A stretch of DNA of 64,000 nucleotides. Origin: Saccharothrix syringae (lineage in GTDB: Bacteria; Actinomycetota; Actinomycetes; Mycobacteriales; Pseudonocardiaceae). A program made the translations under genes and the position numbers. The DNA is taken from assembly GCF_009498035.1 (NCBI RefSeq), contig NZ_CP034550.1, positions 4,650,001 to 4,714,000 of the forward strand. Direction: 5' to 3'. Positions 52,619 through 62,475 of this stretch are shown here, in pieces (positions within the stretch are counted from its first letter, which is position 1; every line of letters begins with the position of its first letter). The notes under the pieces are model-generated. The model worked only from the letters and a program-made list of their open reading frames with translations, was not told the DNA's origin and searched no databases.

Positions 52619-54061
52619 ATGACCCTGGAAGTCCTCGACCTGCTCAAGAACGGCCTCCCCGACAGTTCCGCGCCCAAGCGGCGAATCGTCGTCGTCGGCG
52701 CCGGCATGGCCGGGCTGACGGCCGCCCTGCTGCTCAAAGACGCAGGTCACGAGGTCACCGTCCTGGAGGGCCAGAACCGCCTCGGCGGCCGCATCCTGAC
52801 CCACCGCGGTTTCGCGGGCGACATGTACGGCGAGTTCGGCGCGATGCGCTTCCCCGAGCAGCACCCGCTCGTGCAGCACCTGATCCGCGACCGGTTCGGC
52901 CTGGAAACCAGGCCGTTCCCGATGTACGACGAGGACACGTTCGTGTACCTCCAGGGAAAGGGCGTGCGCCGCGGCGAGTTCAGCGCCGACCGGTTCGACT
53001 TCGACCTGCTGCCGGACGAGGCGGGCCGGACGCCGCACGACCTGCTGCGCGACACCGTGCGACCGCTGGTCGACATCATGGAGCAGGAGGGCGCCGACAA
53101 GGGGTGGCACCGCATCCTGACCGACTACGACCGGTACACGGTGCTGGGCTACCTCAAGGAGCGCGGCCTGAGCGACGGCGCGCTGGCCATGCTCGGACCG
53201 CTGTTCAACCTGGAGGGCCGCTACCACTTCTCGCTGGTCGAGTGGTTCTCCCACTTCTATGAGGACGTCTTCGGCGACCTGGTCTACATCGTCGACGGCG
53301 CCGACTCGCTGCCCCGCGCGTTCGAACCGCACCTGATGGACCACATCCGGTTCGGCGCCCAGGTCCACGCCGTGGACCAGGACGAGGGCGGCGTGCGGGT
53401 GCACTACCGGTCCGGCCGCCACTCGCACGTGGTCGACGCCGACGAGTGCATCGTCACGGTGCCCTTCGCGAGCCTGCGGCACATGGAGATCAGCGGCCTC
53501 GACCCGGACAAGTGGTACGCCATCCGCAACACCTACTACGGCCGCGCGCACAAGCTGTTCATGCAGTTCAGCGAGCGCTGGTGGGAGAGCGGGTACGGCA
53601 TCACCCACGGCCTGACCGTGACCGACCTGGCGATCCGCAACGTGGTCTACCCGCCCGCCGGCCAGGACCCGCGCTACCGCCGGGGCGTGCTGATCGCGTC
53701 CTACTGCTGGGAGCAGGACAGCATGCCCTACACGCCGCTGGCCGGCGACGAGTGCGTGGCGCAGGCGCTGGAGGACCTGGCCAAGATCCACCCCGAGGCG
53801 CGCGACACCTTCGAGTTCGGCGTCTACAAGGACTGGGCGCTGGACTGGTACGCCTGCGGCATCGGCCCGCTGTTCCGCGCCTTCGAGATGAGCGAGGGCA
53901 ACTACGAGGACGTCATCCGGCCGGTCAACCGGGTGTGGTTCGCCAACGACGCGTGCGACCGCCGCCACCGCCGGTGGGTGGAGGGCGCGCTGAAGGCCGC
54001 CGTCAAGAACGCCTACGCGATCAACGAGGGCATGCGCGACCAGATGCCCTGGAAGGACTGA
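52619..54061 (+). CDS. Flavin amine/L-amino-acid oxidase
   Basis: A 480-residue FAD oxidase of the amine oxidase superfamily. The dinucleotide motif is [21 protein letters not shown] followed by the GG-doublet motif [12 protein letters not shown]; later [11 protein letters not shown] and a C-terminal FAD contact region ([23 protein letters not shown]) are present. The closest style is bacterial L-amino-acid oxidases ([19 protein letters not shown]). It produces H2O2 and ammonia from an amino acid or amine. ATG 52619 follows GAGAGG. No signal peptide is seen, so it is cytosolic. It is a single gene with a 230-bp AT-richer promoter region. Confidence 0.88.
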   Translation: MTLEVLDLLKNGLPDSSAPKRRIVVVGAGMAGLTAALLLKDAGHEVTVLEGQNRLGGRILTHRGFAGDMYGEFGAMRFPEQHPLVQHLIRDRFGLETRPFPMYDEDTFVYLQGKGVRRGEFSADRFDFDLLPDEAGRTPHDLLRDTVRPLVDIMEQEGADKGWHRILTDYDRYTVLGYLKERGLSDGALAMLGPLFNLEGRYHFSLVEWFSHFYEDVFGDLVYIVDGADSLPRAFEPHLMDHIRFGAQVHAVDQDEGGVRVHYRSGRHSHVVDADECIVTVPFASLRHMEISGLDPDKWYAIRNTYYGRAHKLFMQFSERWWESGYGITHGLTVTDLAIRNVVYPPAGQDPRYRRGVLIASYCWEQDSMPYTPLAGDECVAQALEDLAKIHPEARDTFEFGVYKDWALDWYACGIGPLFRAFEMSEGNYEDVIRPVNRVWFANDACDRRHRRWVEGALKAAVKNAYAINEGMRDQMPWKD

Positions 54062-54092
54062 GGACCCGGGGAGGGAGGCTGGGGGCGTCGGC

Positions 54093-54125
54093 GCCCGCCC
54101 GGCACCGCGCGGGTGCCGGGCGGGC
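54093..54125. terminator. Bidirectional terminator between convergent genes
   Basis: Perfect 14-bp arms GCCCGCCCGGCACC / GGTGCCGGGCGGGC with a 5-nt loop, between the amine oxidase stop and the convergent CPBP gene end. Confidence 0.8.
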
Positions 54126-54130
54126 CCCGG

Positions 54131-54913
54131 TCAGGCCGTCACCACCCCGGTGGTGGTCAGCAGCAGGGCCACGGCGGGCAGGAAGTTGTTGACCTGGTGG
54201 GCCACCACGGAGGCCAGCAGGTTGCCGGTCAGCAGGCGGGCCAGGCCGAGCGGGACGGACAGGACCAGCAGCAGCGGGGTGCGCAGCAGCTCCAGGTGGG
54301 CGATCGAGAACACGGCGCTGGTCACCGCGAGCACCACCCAGCGGTGCCAGCCCCAGCGCTCCAGCGCCCGCCACAGCACACCCCGGAACAGCACTTCCTC
54401 GCCGATCGGCGCGATCAGCCACACCGCCAGGAACGCCACCGCGGCGGGCACCAAGCCCAGCTCGCGCCCGGCGAACGCGTCGCCGACCGCGGAGGACGCC
54501 CGCTCCTGGCCCACCCACGCCGACCACAGGGCCGCCGCGGGCAGCGTCAGCGCCAGCCCGCCCAGGCCCAGGAGCAGGCCGACGCCCAGGTCCCGGCCGC
54601 TCCAGCGCAACGCCAGTTCCCGCCGCGCCCGCCCGGCGCGCGGCCCACCGCCCAACCACGCCGTCCCGGCCACCGCGACGAGCGCGGCCAGCGCGGTCGG
54701 CACCACCAGCAGCGCCAGCAGCGGCCACGGCGGCAGCCTGCCGCCCTCGTCGAGGACGCCCGGGTCGGCGGCGAACGGCAGCAGCACCAGCACGGACGCC
54801 AGCACCATGGTCACCTGCGCGGCGGCGAAGACGGCGAACATCAGCAGCCCGGCCCGCGGTCCCCGCTCGGAGGGCGGTGAGGGCGGCGACGGGTCGTTCT
54901 CCGCAACGGTCAC
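54131..54913 (-). CDS. CPBP-family intramembrane metalloprotease
   Basis: A 260-residue polytopic membrane protein of the CPBP/ABI (Rce1-like) family. Conserved motifs are EExxxR in PIGEEVLFRGVLWRAL, FxxxH in AVFSIAHLELL and HxxxN in VVAHQVNNFLPA. About seven or eight hydrophobic helices are visible. Members process prenylated proteins or peptide bacteriocins or act in self-immunity; the role here is unknown. GTG 54913 is used. The cytoplasmic N-terminus is Pro/Ser-rich. Confidence 0.9.
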   Translation of the reverse strand: MTVAENDPSPPSPPSERGPRAGLLMFAVFAAAQVTMVLASVLVLLPFAADPGVLDEGGRLPPWPLLALLVVPTALAALVAVAGTAWLGGGPRAGRARRELALRWSGRDLGVGLLLGLGGLALTLPAAALWSAWVGQERASSAVGDAFAGRELGLVPAAVAFLAVWLIAPIGEEVLFRGVLWRALERWGWHRWVVLAVTSAVFSIAHLELLRTPLLLVLSVPLGLARLLTGNLLASVVAHQVNNFLPAVALLLTTTGVVTA

Positions 54914-55009
54914 AACCGTGGATAACCCGGACCGCCGAGATCACGCAACCCGGGGCGACGAGGTGACCGGGTGCGGCTCGCGACTGGGCCGGGGGTCGGC
55001 GCGGCCGGC

Positions 55010-55196
55010 GGGCCGGGTGGGGGGAGCGGTGGGCCGGGCGGGGAGTGGCGGGCCGGGCGGGGAGTGGCGGGCCGGGCGAGGGAGCGGTGGGCCGGGCGAG
55101 GGAGCGGTGGGCCGGGCGGGGAGTGGCGGGCCGGGTGGGGAGTGGCGGGCCGGGCGGGGAGTGGCGGGCCGGGCGAGGGAGCGGTGGGCCGGGTGG
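55010..55196. repeat. 19-21-bp minisatellite upstream of the hybrid kinase
   Basis: Nine tandem units, all starting GGGCCGGG. Two forms alternate: type A GGGCCGGGCGGGGAGTGGC (19 bp) and type B GGGCCGGGCGAGGGAGCGGT (20 bp), in the order first-variant, A, A, B, B, A, A-like, A, B, then a partial unit. The tract is G-rich on the + strand and lies within the 518-bp gap between the CPBP gene and the kinase. The rest of that gap shows no convincing gene. Confidence 0.9.
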
Positions 55197-55431
55197 CTGG
55201 TGCGAGCGGTCGGGCAGCAGGCGGCGTGGGCGATGCGGTGCGCGCGACCAGGGCACGGGCAGGGCGGCTTACGGGCCCGAGCAGGCCCCGGACCCGGCTC
55301 GACCCGCGGCCCGGGAGGACACGCGCGCGGAAAACCCCTTCCCGTTGTGTGAACCGACCCCGCGCGGGGAAAGATTCCTGCCATGCGTCGGATGCTCCGG
55401 TCCGAGGCGGGTGTTCCGGTGGAGGTGGTCC

Positions 55432-58400
55432 ATGGGGGATGACACCCCGAGCGGTGCCGTGGTGGACCCGGCCGAGCTGGTGTTCCCCGGCCGCGGCCGG
55501 ATGGCCGCCCGCATGCGCGAGCACCCGTGGTCGACCAGCCCCACCGGCGACCCCGGCACCTGGCCCGCCGCCCTGCGCACCGCCGTGCGCATCTGCCTGA
55601 CCTCGCGCTTCCCCATGATCGTGTGGTGGGGCGAGGAGCTGAGGTTCCTCTACAACGACGCCTACCTCCCCCTGCTGGGCGGCAAGCACCCGGCGCTCGA
55701 CAAGCCCGGCGAGCAGGTGTGGACCGAGATCTGGCAGACCATCGGCCCGATGCTGCGGTCGGTGATGGCCTCCGGCGAGGCCACCTGGTCCGAGGACCTC
55801 CTGCTGCCGATGGCCCGCCACGGCTACTGGGAGGAGACCTACTGGACCTACTCCTACAGCCCGCTGCACGACGACGACGGCGTGGTGCGGGGCGTGTTCA
55901 CCGCCGTCACCGACACCACCGAGCGCGTGGTCGGCGAGCGCAGGCTGGCCGTGCTCCAGGACCTCGGCGCGCAGGCCGGCAACGCCCGCACCGCGGCGGA
56001 GGCGTGCGCCCTGGTCGCCGAGGTGCTGACCCGGGCCGGCGCGGACGTGCCGTACGCCGCCGTCCACCTGTGCCCGCCCGGTGCCACCGAGCCGGTTCTC
56101 ACCGCGGTCAGCCCGGCCGGTGCCCGCGCGGGCGACTGGCCGCTGCACGAGGTGCTGCGCACCAACCGGCCGGTGGTGGTGCGGGGGTTCGGCGAGCTGC
56201 CCACCGGCGGCTGGCGCACCCCGCCCACCGAGGCGGTGGTGCTGCCGCTGCCCGGTGACGCGGGCGGCGAGCCGGTCGGCGTGATCGTGCTGGCCGCGAG
56301 CGCGGGCCGGGCGCTGGACGAGGCGTACGAGTCGTTCCTGCGCCTGGTCGCGCAGCAGACCGCCGCGCTGGTCAACGCCGCCATCGCCTACGAGGCCCAG
56401 CAGCGGCGCGCCGAGGAGCTGGCCGAGCTGGACCGCGCCAAGACCGCGTTCTTCTCCAACATCAGCCACGAGTTCCGCACCCCGCTCACCCTGATCATGG
56501 GCCCGGTGCAGGAGCTGCGCGAGCGGCTGCCCGCCGACGTCGACGGGCGGGTGCGCGAGGAGCTGGACGCCGTGCACCGCAACGGCCTGCGGCTGGGCAA
56601 GCTGGTCAACACGCTGCTGGACTTCTCCCGCATCGAGGCGGGCCGGATGCGCGCCCGCTACGAGCCGGTGGACCTGGCCGCGTTCACCACCGAGCTGGCC
56701 AGCGTGTTCCGCTCCGCGGTCGAGCGCGCCGGGCTGGCGTTCGAGGTGGACTGCGCCCCGCTGCCCGGTCCGGTGCACGTGGACCGGGAGATGTGGGAGA
56801 AGGTGGTGCTGAACCTGCTCAGCAACGCCCTCAAGTTCACCTTCGACGGCTCGGTCCGGGTCGTGCTGCGCGCGGACGGCGACTCCGCCGTGGTGACCGT
56901 CGCCGACACCGGCATCGGCGTGCCCGAGCAGGAGAGGGCGCGGCTGTTCGAGCGGTTCCACCGCATCGACAACGCCCGGGCGCGCTCCAACGAGGGCAGC
57001 GGCATCGGGCTGGCCCTGGTGCGCGAGCTGATCGGCCTGCACGGCGGCACCATCACCGCCGACAGCACCGAGGGGGTGGGCACCTCGTTCACCATCCGGC
57101 TGCCGTTCGGCCACGCCCACCTGCCCGCGGACGCGGTCGTGCCCGACGCCGAGGTGCTGCCGGGTGAGCCGGGCGTCGTGGTGTCGAGCACCGCGGAGCC
57201 GTTCGTGCAGGAGGCCATGCGCTGGCTGCCCGCCGACGGCACCGCGCCCGACCGCCCGGCGGTGGACGGCGCCGCGCTCCAGGTCACCCGGCCCGACGGG
57301 GGCGACGCGCGGACCCGCGTGCTCATCGCCGACGACAACGCCGACATGCGCGACTACCTGCGGCGGCTGCTCGCGCCCGGCTACGACGTCACCACGGTCG
57401 ACGACGGCCGCGCCGCCCTGGAGGCCGCCCGGGTCCAGCGGCCCGACCTGGTGATCAGCGACGTGATGATGCCGCGGCTGGGCGGCCTGGAGCTGGTGGC
57501 GGCCCTGCGCGCGGACCCGCGCACCGCCGGCGTGCCGGTGCTGCTGCTGTCCGCGCGCGCCGGGCAGGAGGCCGCGATCGAGGGCCTGGAGGCCGGTGCG
57601 GACGACTACCTGGTCAAGCCGTTCGCCGCGGCCGACCTGCTGGCCCGGGTGCGGGCGAACGTGCAGCTGGCGCGGCTGCGCAACCACCACGCGGCGTGGC
57701 GCACCGCGCTGACCGACTCGCTGCAGGAGGGGTTCTTCGTCTGCGACGAGGCCGGCACCGTGGTCGAGGTCAACGCCGCGTTCACCGAGATCCTGGGCTA
57801 CGGCCCGGAGGGCCTGCCCTACGCGGTGCCGCACCCGTGGGGGCCCGACGTCCCCGACCTCGACGCCGAGCTGGCCGAGATGCTGGAGAAGGGCACCGGC
57901 ACCGGCACGGTCCCGGTGACCCACCGCGACGGCCACCGCCTGTGGGTGGCCGCCGCCTACAGCCGGGTCAACGACCCCGACACCGGTCGTCGCATGTTCG
58001 TGGGCACCTTCCGCGACGTCACCGCCGAGCACCACGCCGTGCAGCGCGACTCGGCGCTGGCCGCGCTGAGCATGCGGCTCTCGCGCGCGGACACCCTGGA
58101 CGAGGCGCTGCACGGCGCGCTGGAGGAGCTGCGGTCGCTGTGGGACGCGCGCCGCGTCGTCGCGCTCACCTCCGGGCCGGGCGCGGTGGAGGTGGCGTGC
58201 GCCGGTGACGCGGTCCGCTGGGAGGACCTGCCGCCGTCGCTGCACGCGTCGACGGAGGCGCTGCGCGCCGGGCCGCCGCTGATCCCGCAGGTGGACGCCA
58301 CGGGGTGCGCGGGCATTGCGCTGGAGCACCCGCGCGGCGTGCTGGTGCTGTGGGTCGACCTGGGCGAGCGGCCGTTCTCCGCGGAGGACCGGACGCTGCT

Positions 58401-59538
58401 GGTGCTGCTCGCGGGCCACCTGGGCCAGGGCCTGCACCGCGTGCACCAGATCGACCAGCAGCGCGAGACCGCGCTGGCCCTCCAGCACGCCATCCTCGGC
58501 CCGCCGCACCTGCACGACGGCTTCGCGGTGCGCTACGAGCCGGCCACGCGCCCGCTGCGCGTCGGTGGCGACTGGTACGACACGGTGGGCCTGCCCGACG
58601 GGCGCATCGGCATCGTGGTCGGCGACTGCGTCGGCCACGGCCTGCAGGCGGCCACCGTGATGGGGCAGCTGCGCAGCGCGTGCCGGGCGCTGCTGCTGCA
58701 GAACTCCGGGCCGGCGCAGGTGCTCGGCGCCCTGGACCGCTTCGCCGCGCTGCTGCCCGGCGCCCAGTCCACCACCGTGTTCTGCGGGGTGCTCGACCCG
58801 TCGACCGGCACGCTGGTCTACTCGGCCGCCGGGCACCCGCCGGGCGTGGTCGCCCACCCCGACGGCACCACCGAACTGCTCGACGGCGGCCGGTCGATCC
58901 CGCTGGCCGTGCGCCCGGACCGGCCGCGGCCGGAGGCCACCGCGGTGGTGCCGCCCCGCGCGACCCTCGTGCTCTACACCGACGGCCTGGTGGAGCGGCG
59001 GCGGCGCCCGCTGGACGAGGGCATCGAGCGCGTCGCCGCCACCCTGCGCGACGGCCGGACCAGCCCGGTGGACGAGCTGGCCACCCGGCTGATGACCGAC
59101 CTGGCGCCGGAGGGCGGCTACGAGGACGACGTGGCGCTGCTGGTCTACCGCCACCCGGCGCCGCTGGTGGTGGAGTTCCCGGCGCACACCTCGCAGCTCG
59201 CGCCCACCCGCCGCGCCCTGCGCGCGTGGCTCACCCGCTGCGGCGTGCCCGAGGACCAGGTCCACAACGTGCTCATCGCCGCGGGCGAGGCGTGCGCCAA
59301 CGCCGTCGAGCACGCCTACCGCGACCTCCCCGCGGGCACCATCAGCCTGCGGGCGTCGGTGGAGGGGGACCGGCTGCACCTGACCATCACCGACCGCGGG
59401 CGCTGGAAGCGCGCCGCACCGGACCCGAACGACTACCGCGGCCGGGGCCTCGTGCTGATCCGCGCGCTCGCGGACGACTACACCATCACCCCGGACCCGG
59501 CCGGGACCACCGTCGAGATGCACCTGGGGATTCCCTGA
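55432..59538 (+). CDS. Hybrid histidine kinase with PP2C phosphatase and anti-sigma kinase domains
   Basis: A 1368-residue soluble signalling protein. In order: PAS-like sensor (~40-165), GAF (~175-320), HisKA with His346 (FFSNISHEFRTPLTLIMGP), HATPase (NLLSNALKFTF; VADTGIGVP; GSGIGLAL), receiver with Asp677 (LVISDVMMPRLGG), second PAS (~760-870), second GAF (~880-1010), SpoIIE/PP2C phosphatase (RVGGDWYDTVGLPDGRIG; VVGDCVGHGLQAA) and a final RsbW-like HATPase (AAGEACANAVEHAYRD). Such proteins run a partner-switch: the phosphatase and kinase act on a STAS antagonist, here encoded by the overlapping next gene. ATG 55432 follows GGAGG. Confidence 0.93.
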   Translation: MGDDTPSGAVVDPAELVFPGRGRMAARMREHPWSTSPTGDPGTWPAALRTAVRICLTSRFPMIVWWGEELRFLYNDAYLPLLGGKHPALDKPGEQVWTEIWQTIGPMLRSVMASGEATWSEDLLLPMARHGYWEETYWTYSYSPLHDDDGVVRGVFTAVTDTTERVVGERRLAVLQDLGAQAGNARTAAEACALVAEVLTRAGADVPYAAVHLCPPGATEPVLTAVSPAGARAGDWPLHEVLRTNRPVVVRGFGELPTGGWRTPPTEAVVLPLPGDAGGEPVGVIVLAASAGRALDEAYESFLRLVAQQTAALVNAAIAYEAQQRRAEELAELDRAKTAFFSNISHEFRTPLTLIMGPVQELRERLPADVDGRVREELDAVHRNGLRLGKLVNTLLDFSRIEAGRMRARYEPVDLAAFTTELASVFRSAVERAGLAFEVDCAPLPGPVHVDREMWEKVVLNLLSNALKFTFDGSVRVVLRADGDSAVVTVADTGIGVPEQERARLFERFHRIDNARARSNEGSGIGLALVRELIGLHGGTITADSTEGVGTSFTIRLPFGHAHLPADAVVPDAEVLPGEPGVVVSSTAEPFVQEAMRWLPADGTAPDRPAVDGAALQVTRPDGGDARTRVLIADDNADMRDYLRRLLAPGYDVTTVDDGRAALEAARVQRPDLVISDVMMPRLGGLELVAALRADPRTAGVPVLLLSARAGQEAAIEGLEAGADDYLVKPFAAADLLARVRANVQLARLRNHHAAWRTALTDSLQEGFFVCDEAGTVVEVNAAFTEILGYGPEGLPYAVPHPWGPDVPDLDAELAEMLEKGTGTGTVPVTHRDGHRLWVAAAYSRVNDPDTGRRMFVGTFRDVTAEHHAVQRDSALAALSMRLSRADTLDEALHGALEELRSLWDARRVVALTSGPGAVEVACAGDAVRWEDLPPSLHASTEALRAGPPLIPQVDATGCAGIALEHPRGVLVLWVDLGERPFSAEDRTLLVLLAGHLGQGLHRVHQIDQQRETALALQHAILGPPHLHDGFAVRYEPATRPLRVGGDWYDTVGLPDGRIGIVVGDCVGHGLQAATVMGQLRSACRALLLQNSGPAQVLGALDRFAALLPGAQSTTVFCGVLDPSTGTLVYSAAGHPPGVVAHPDGTTELLDGGRSIPLAVRPDRPRPEATAVVPPRATLVLYTDGLVERRRRPLDEGIERVAATLRDGRTSPVDELATRLMTDLAPEGGYEDDVALLVYRHPAPLVVEFPAHTSQLAPTRRALRAWLTRCGVPEDQVHNVLIAAGEACANAVEHAYRDLPAGTISLRASVEGDRLHLTITDRGRWKRAAPDPNDYRGRGLVLIRALADDYTITPDPAGTTVEMHLGIP

Positions 59539-59849
59539 TGAGCGCGGAACTCACGCTGAGCACGGCCACCGGACCGGACGGCGCGCCGCTGCTGACCGCC
59601 TCCGGCGAGATCGACCTGTCCAACGCCGACCGGTTCGCCGAGGCCGTGGCGGCGGGGGTGGCGCGCGGCACCCCGCTGACCGTCGACCTGGTCTCGGTGG
59701 CCTACCTCGACAGCGCCGCGCTCAACGTGCTGTTCAACCACGCCGGCCACATCCGCCTGGTGGCCACCCGGCTGCTGGTGCCGGTGCTGCGGGTGTGCGG
59801 GCTGACCGAGCTGGTGGAGGTGCGGCAGGCCGAGCCCGCGGGGGAGTGA
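59538..59849 (+). CDS. STAS-domain anti-sigma-factor antagonist (RsbV-like)
   Basis: A 103-residue single STAS domain. The phosphorylatable Ser lies in VAYLDSAALNVLF. Typical N-terminal strands are LLTASGEIDLSNADRFAEAV. Its start overlaps the kinase-phosphatase stop (TGATG), so it is the obvious substrate: dephosphorylated by the PP2C domain and phosphorylated by the RsbW-like domain. The sigma factor affected is not in the window. Confidence 0.93.
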   Translation: MSAELTLSTATGPDGAPLLTASGEIDLSNADRFAEAVAAGVARGTPLTVDLVSVAYLDSAALNVLFNHAGHIRLVATRLLVPVLRVCGLTELVEVRQAEPAGE

Positions 59850-59856
59850 AGCCCGC

Positions 59857-62412
59857 TCAGCTCGGCGGCCGGACCTGCTGGAACGGGTCGATGCTCGGGT
59901 AGGAGGGCGGTTCGGCGCCGCCGCGCAGGAAGGCGACGATCGCGAGCAGCGCCGCGACCTGCGCCAGCACGAAGGTGAGCTGGCCGACGGCGTTCTGCAT
60001 GCCGTACGCGGCCAGCAGCGCCTGCCTGGGACGAGACCACGCGGAGCTGAGCGGCCGCAGCGTGGCCAGGTCCATCAGCAGCCCGACGACCGTGACGACC
60101 ACGAAGTAGACGAGGCAGTCGAGCAGGTGGTTGAAGTTCAATTCGTCGCCTACCAAGAAGGCGATACCGAACCCGCCCAGCAGGACCAACCAGTACATGA
60201 GCACCACCAGCAGCACCTTCAGCGGTCCCCGTTTGCCCGGCAAGTACCGCCATAGCAGACCGATGACGACTCCGGTGAAGTACCACTTCAGCCCCGCCCA
60301 CGCCAGGTCGAGTCCCAGGTCGTGCAGGTACCAGTACGGGCGCTCGGCATCGGTGAGCCTCTCGCTCCACCGCCATATCCGGATGCCGGCGTCGACGGTA
60401 AAACCGAGCCGGAACGTGTAGCGGACAGCGTGCTCGACGTTGCCGATCACACGGGTGCTCGGGCCCATGGCCAGTAGCACGTCGATCGGGGTGAAACCGC
60501 CTAGCGGGACAGGCCGCGCCAGCGGGGGCGGCGTCCGCCGCAAGAAGTGCCAGCGGCGGGCCCGAGTGCCCGACGCCTCCTCAACCACTCTGGACCGGTA
60601 TCCCTCATGGTCCAGCCCCCCGTTGCCGAAGGCCACCTCGGCTGCCTTTGCCCGTTGCACGTAGAGACGCCAGTCCTTCGCCCGTTTCCGCAAGTCGTCC
60701 ACGCTCGTGCGGGCGAGCGCGTCGCGCAGCGGGGGAGCGCCTGGCTCGCCCGGTCGGTCGAGCAGGGAGCGGAGCGCCCGAAACACCACCAGCAGCACCG
60801 CGATGTGCACGGCCCATAGCGGGACCAACCACCCCCACACGTAGTCGCCCACACCCACGACCGCGAGGTAGAAGATCGCTGCGGCGTTGTCCCGCAACCA
60901 TCGGGAGTCGACCTGGTCCGCCACGGTGATCCGGTGTCGAACCAGTCCCCACACCACCAGCGCCGGAAGCAGCACCAGCGTGTTCGCCGCGTTCTCGGCC
61001 AATTGGGCAGGCAAGCGGTCATAGGTGCAGCAGATGCTCCGCGCGTCTAGCGGGACGGGAGAGAGCCACCGGTCTCGCGTGCTGTTGACCACATCCGCGA
61101 GGAGTCGGTCCCCCACGACCAGCACGGCTGCGACCGCACCGATAAGCCATGAGACGAATACGTTTACCTTGGAGCCGTCCAGCGCGAGGGCGATGCGCAG
61201 CGCCTGCGCCACTCCCGAGTACAGCAGGCAGGCGATCAACAGCGTGACCGCCGCCTTGAGCGCGACCCGGAGCGGACTGTCAGTGGCGACCTCTGGCCAC
61301 TCGCGCAAGGCTCCGACCAGCAGGGTCGCCAGCACCGCGCTGCCTGCGGCCACGGTCGATGTGATCGGCGCCCACCCCGCCCGCCACCGCAGCGCGCACC
61401 ACGCCAGCAGCAACAACGCCGCCGACGCTTCGACCCACGACGTGATGTTCCACAGCCACAGGCTGACAGTCGAGCCCTGCACTGCCCAGGTGCCTACATC
61501 ACTTACCGCGATGACCACGTTGAGCACCGTGAACGGGACGACCAGGCGCCGGGCCTCGACCTGTTTCGCCAGGAATCCACTGTCCACGCCTCCGGGTGGT
61601 GGCGTCCGCAGACGCCACCACGCCAGCCACAGCCAGGCGAAGTTGACCAACCACCACAGCGCCAGGCCGGCGACCGACCAGGGATGGTCACCGGCCGCCA
61701 AGAGCACTCGGAACCGGGTGTTCGGCACTAGGGTGACGGATACGCCCGCATCCTGCCCGTCCCGGGGCCGCCACGTGGTGCGGGTGCCGCCCCTGTCGTG
61801 CGGTGGCCAGGGCTCAGGCGTCGCCGCCCACCCTGCGGGGGTGTCGATGGACACTTCCGTCCATGTCGCCCCGACGAGGGCCGGCGGCACTTGGAGTGAG
61901 AGCCGCCAGCGACCGTCCGGGGTACCCGTCGCCCGCGCTACCCCGATCGAGGTGTCCGGGGTACCGGTGAAGTCCTGGCGGACCTGGTCCTCGACGTGGA
62001 CGCGGCCGTCCCGCACCGCCACGGAGGTGGGCGACGAGCGGATCTCACCGAGGCGGTCGTCATCGGCGGCCCGGCCGAACAGGCACCTGAGCGCACTCCG
62101 GTAGGCGGGGTCTGCCGGCGCGGTCAGCAAGGGTTGTGCCAGGTGGTTGTCGGTCGGCAGGCTCAGCCGGAGCACGCTGGACACGCGGACCGAACTGCGC
62201 CGGCCGGCCGTCACGGTGATGTGGGCGCTCACCTCTGCGCCAGCCATCAGCTCAGGGGTGCACTCGAACTCACCGTAGGTCTCCAGCCCTTCCCGGCTCG
62301 CGGCGAGCAGATAGACGCCGACCACCGCCGAGGCGAGCAGCAGCGGCACCGCCGAAATCCGTAATAGTCGTCGCCACAAACGAGCGTCCCCCAATCCACC
62401 TGGTGCGGTCAC
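59857..62412 (-). CDS. Large polytopic membrane protein (851 aa), DUF6185-like
   Basis: An 851-residue membrane protein: one N-terminal helix (ISAVPLLLASAVVGVYLLAAS), an exported beta-rich domain of about 200 residues (VSAHITVTAGRRSSVRVSSVLRL; PDTSIGVARATGTPDGRWRLSL), then about ten or more membrane helices with a cytoplasmic stretch of charged helix (SVDDLRKRAKDWRLYVQRAKAA) near residue 570-600. Size and layout recall the DUF6185 family, but I am not certain. Codon bias is visibly weaker than neighbours (more A/T third positions, e.g. near 60.1-61.5 kb), which may indicate more recent transfer. GTG 62412 has no ribosome-binding site; a TTG a few codons later follows GGGGGA. Confidence 0.85.
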   Translation of the reverse strand: MTAPGGLGDARLWRRLLRISAVPLLLASAVVGVYLLAASREGLETYGEFECTPELMAGAEVSAHITVTAGRRSSVRVSSVLRLSLPTDNHLAQPLLTAPADPAYRSALRCLFGRAADDDRLGEIRSSPTSVAVRDGRVHVEDQVRQDFTGTPDTSIGVARATGTPDGRWRLSLQVPPALVGATWTEVSIDTPAGWAATPEPWPPHDRGGTRTTWRPRDGQDAGVSVTLVPNTRFRVLLAAGDHPWSVAGLALWWLVNFAWLWLAWWRLRTPPPGGVDSGFLAKQVEARRLVVPFTVLNVVIAVSDVGTWAVQGSTVSLWLWNITSWVEASAALLLLAWCALRWRAGWAPITSTVAAGSAVLATLLVGALREWPEVATDSPLRVALKAAVTLLIACLLYSGVAQALRIALALDGSKVNVFVSWLIGAVAAVLVVGDRLLADVVNSTRDRWLSPVPLDARSICCTYDRLPAQLAENAANTLVLLPALVVWGLVRHRITVADQVDSRWLRDNAAAIFYLAVVGVGDYVWGWLVPLWAVHIAVLLVVFRALRSLLDRPGEPGAPPLRDALARTSVDDLRKRAKDWRLYVQRAKAAEVAFGNGGLDHEGYRSRVVEEASGTRARRWHFLRRTPPPLARPVPLGGFTPIDVLLAMGPSTRVIGNVEHAVRYTFRLGFTVDAGIRIWRWSERLTDAERPYWYLHDLGLDLAWAGLKWYFTGVVIGLLWRYLPGKRGPLKVLLVVLMYWLVLLGGFGIAFLVGDELNFNHLLDCLVYFVVVTVVGLLMDLATLRPLSSAWSRPRQALLAAYGMQNAVGQLTFVLAQVAALLAIVAFLRGGAEPPSYPSIDPFQQVRPPS

Positions 62413-62475
62413 CGGGGTAGATCGGGGGACGCGTGCGGGTGTTTCGGCCTTGTGCCGATTCGTGACAGGGCGGCC

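Noticed and set aside
55045..55431. N-terminal extension of the hybrid kinase through the minisatellite
   Set aside because: It translates the G-rich repeat into Gly/Arg/Ala; ATG 55432 has a clear GGAGG site.
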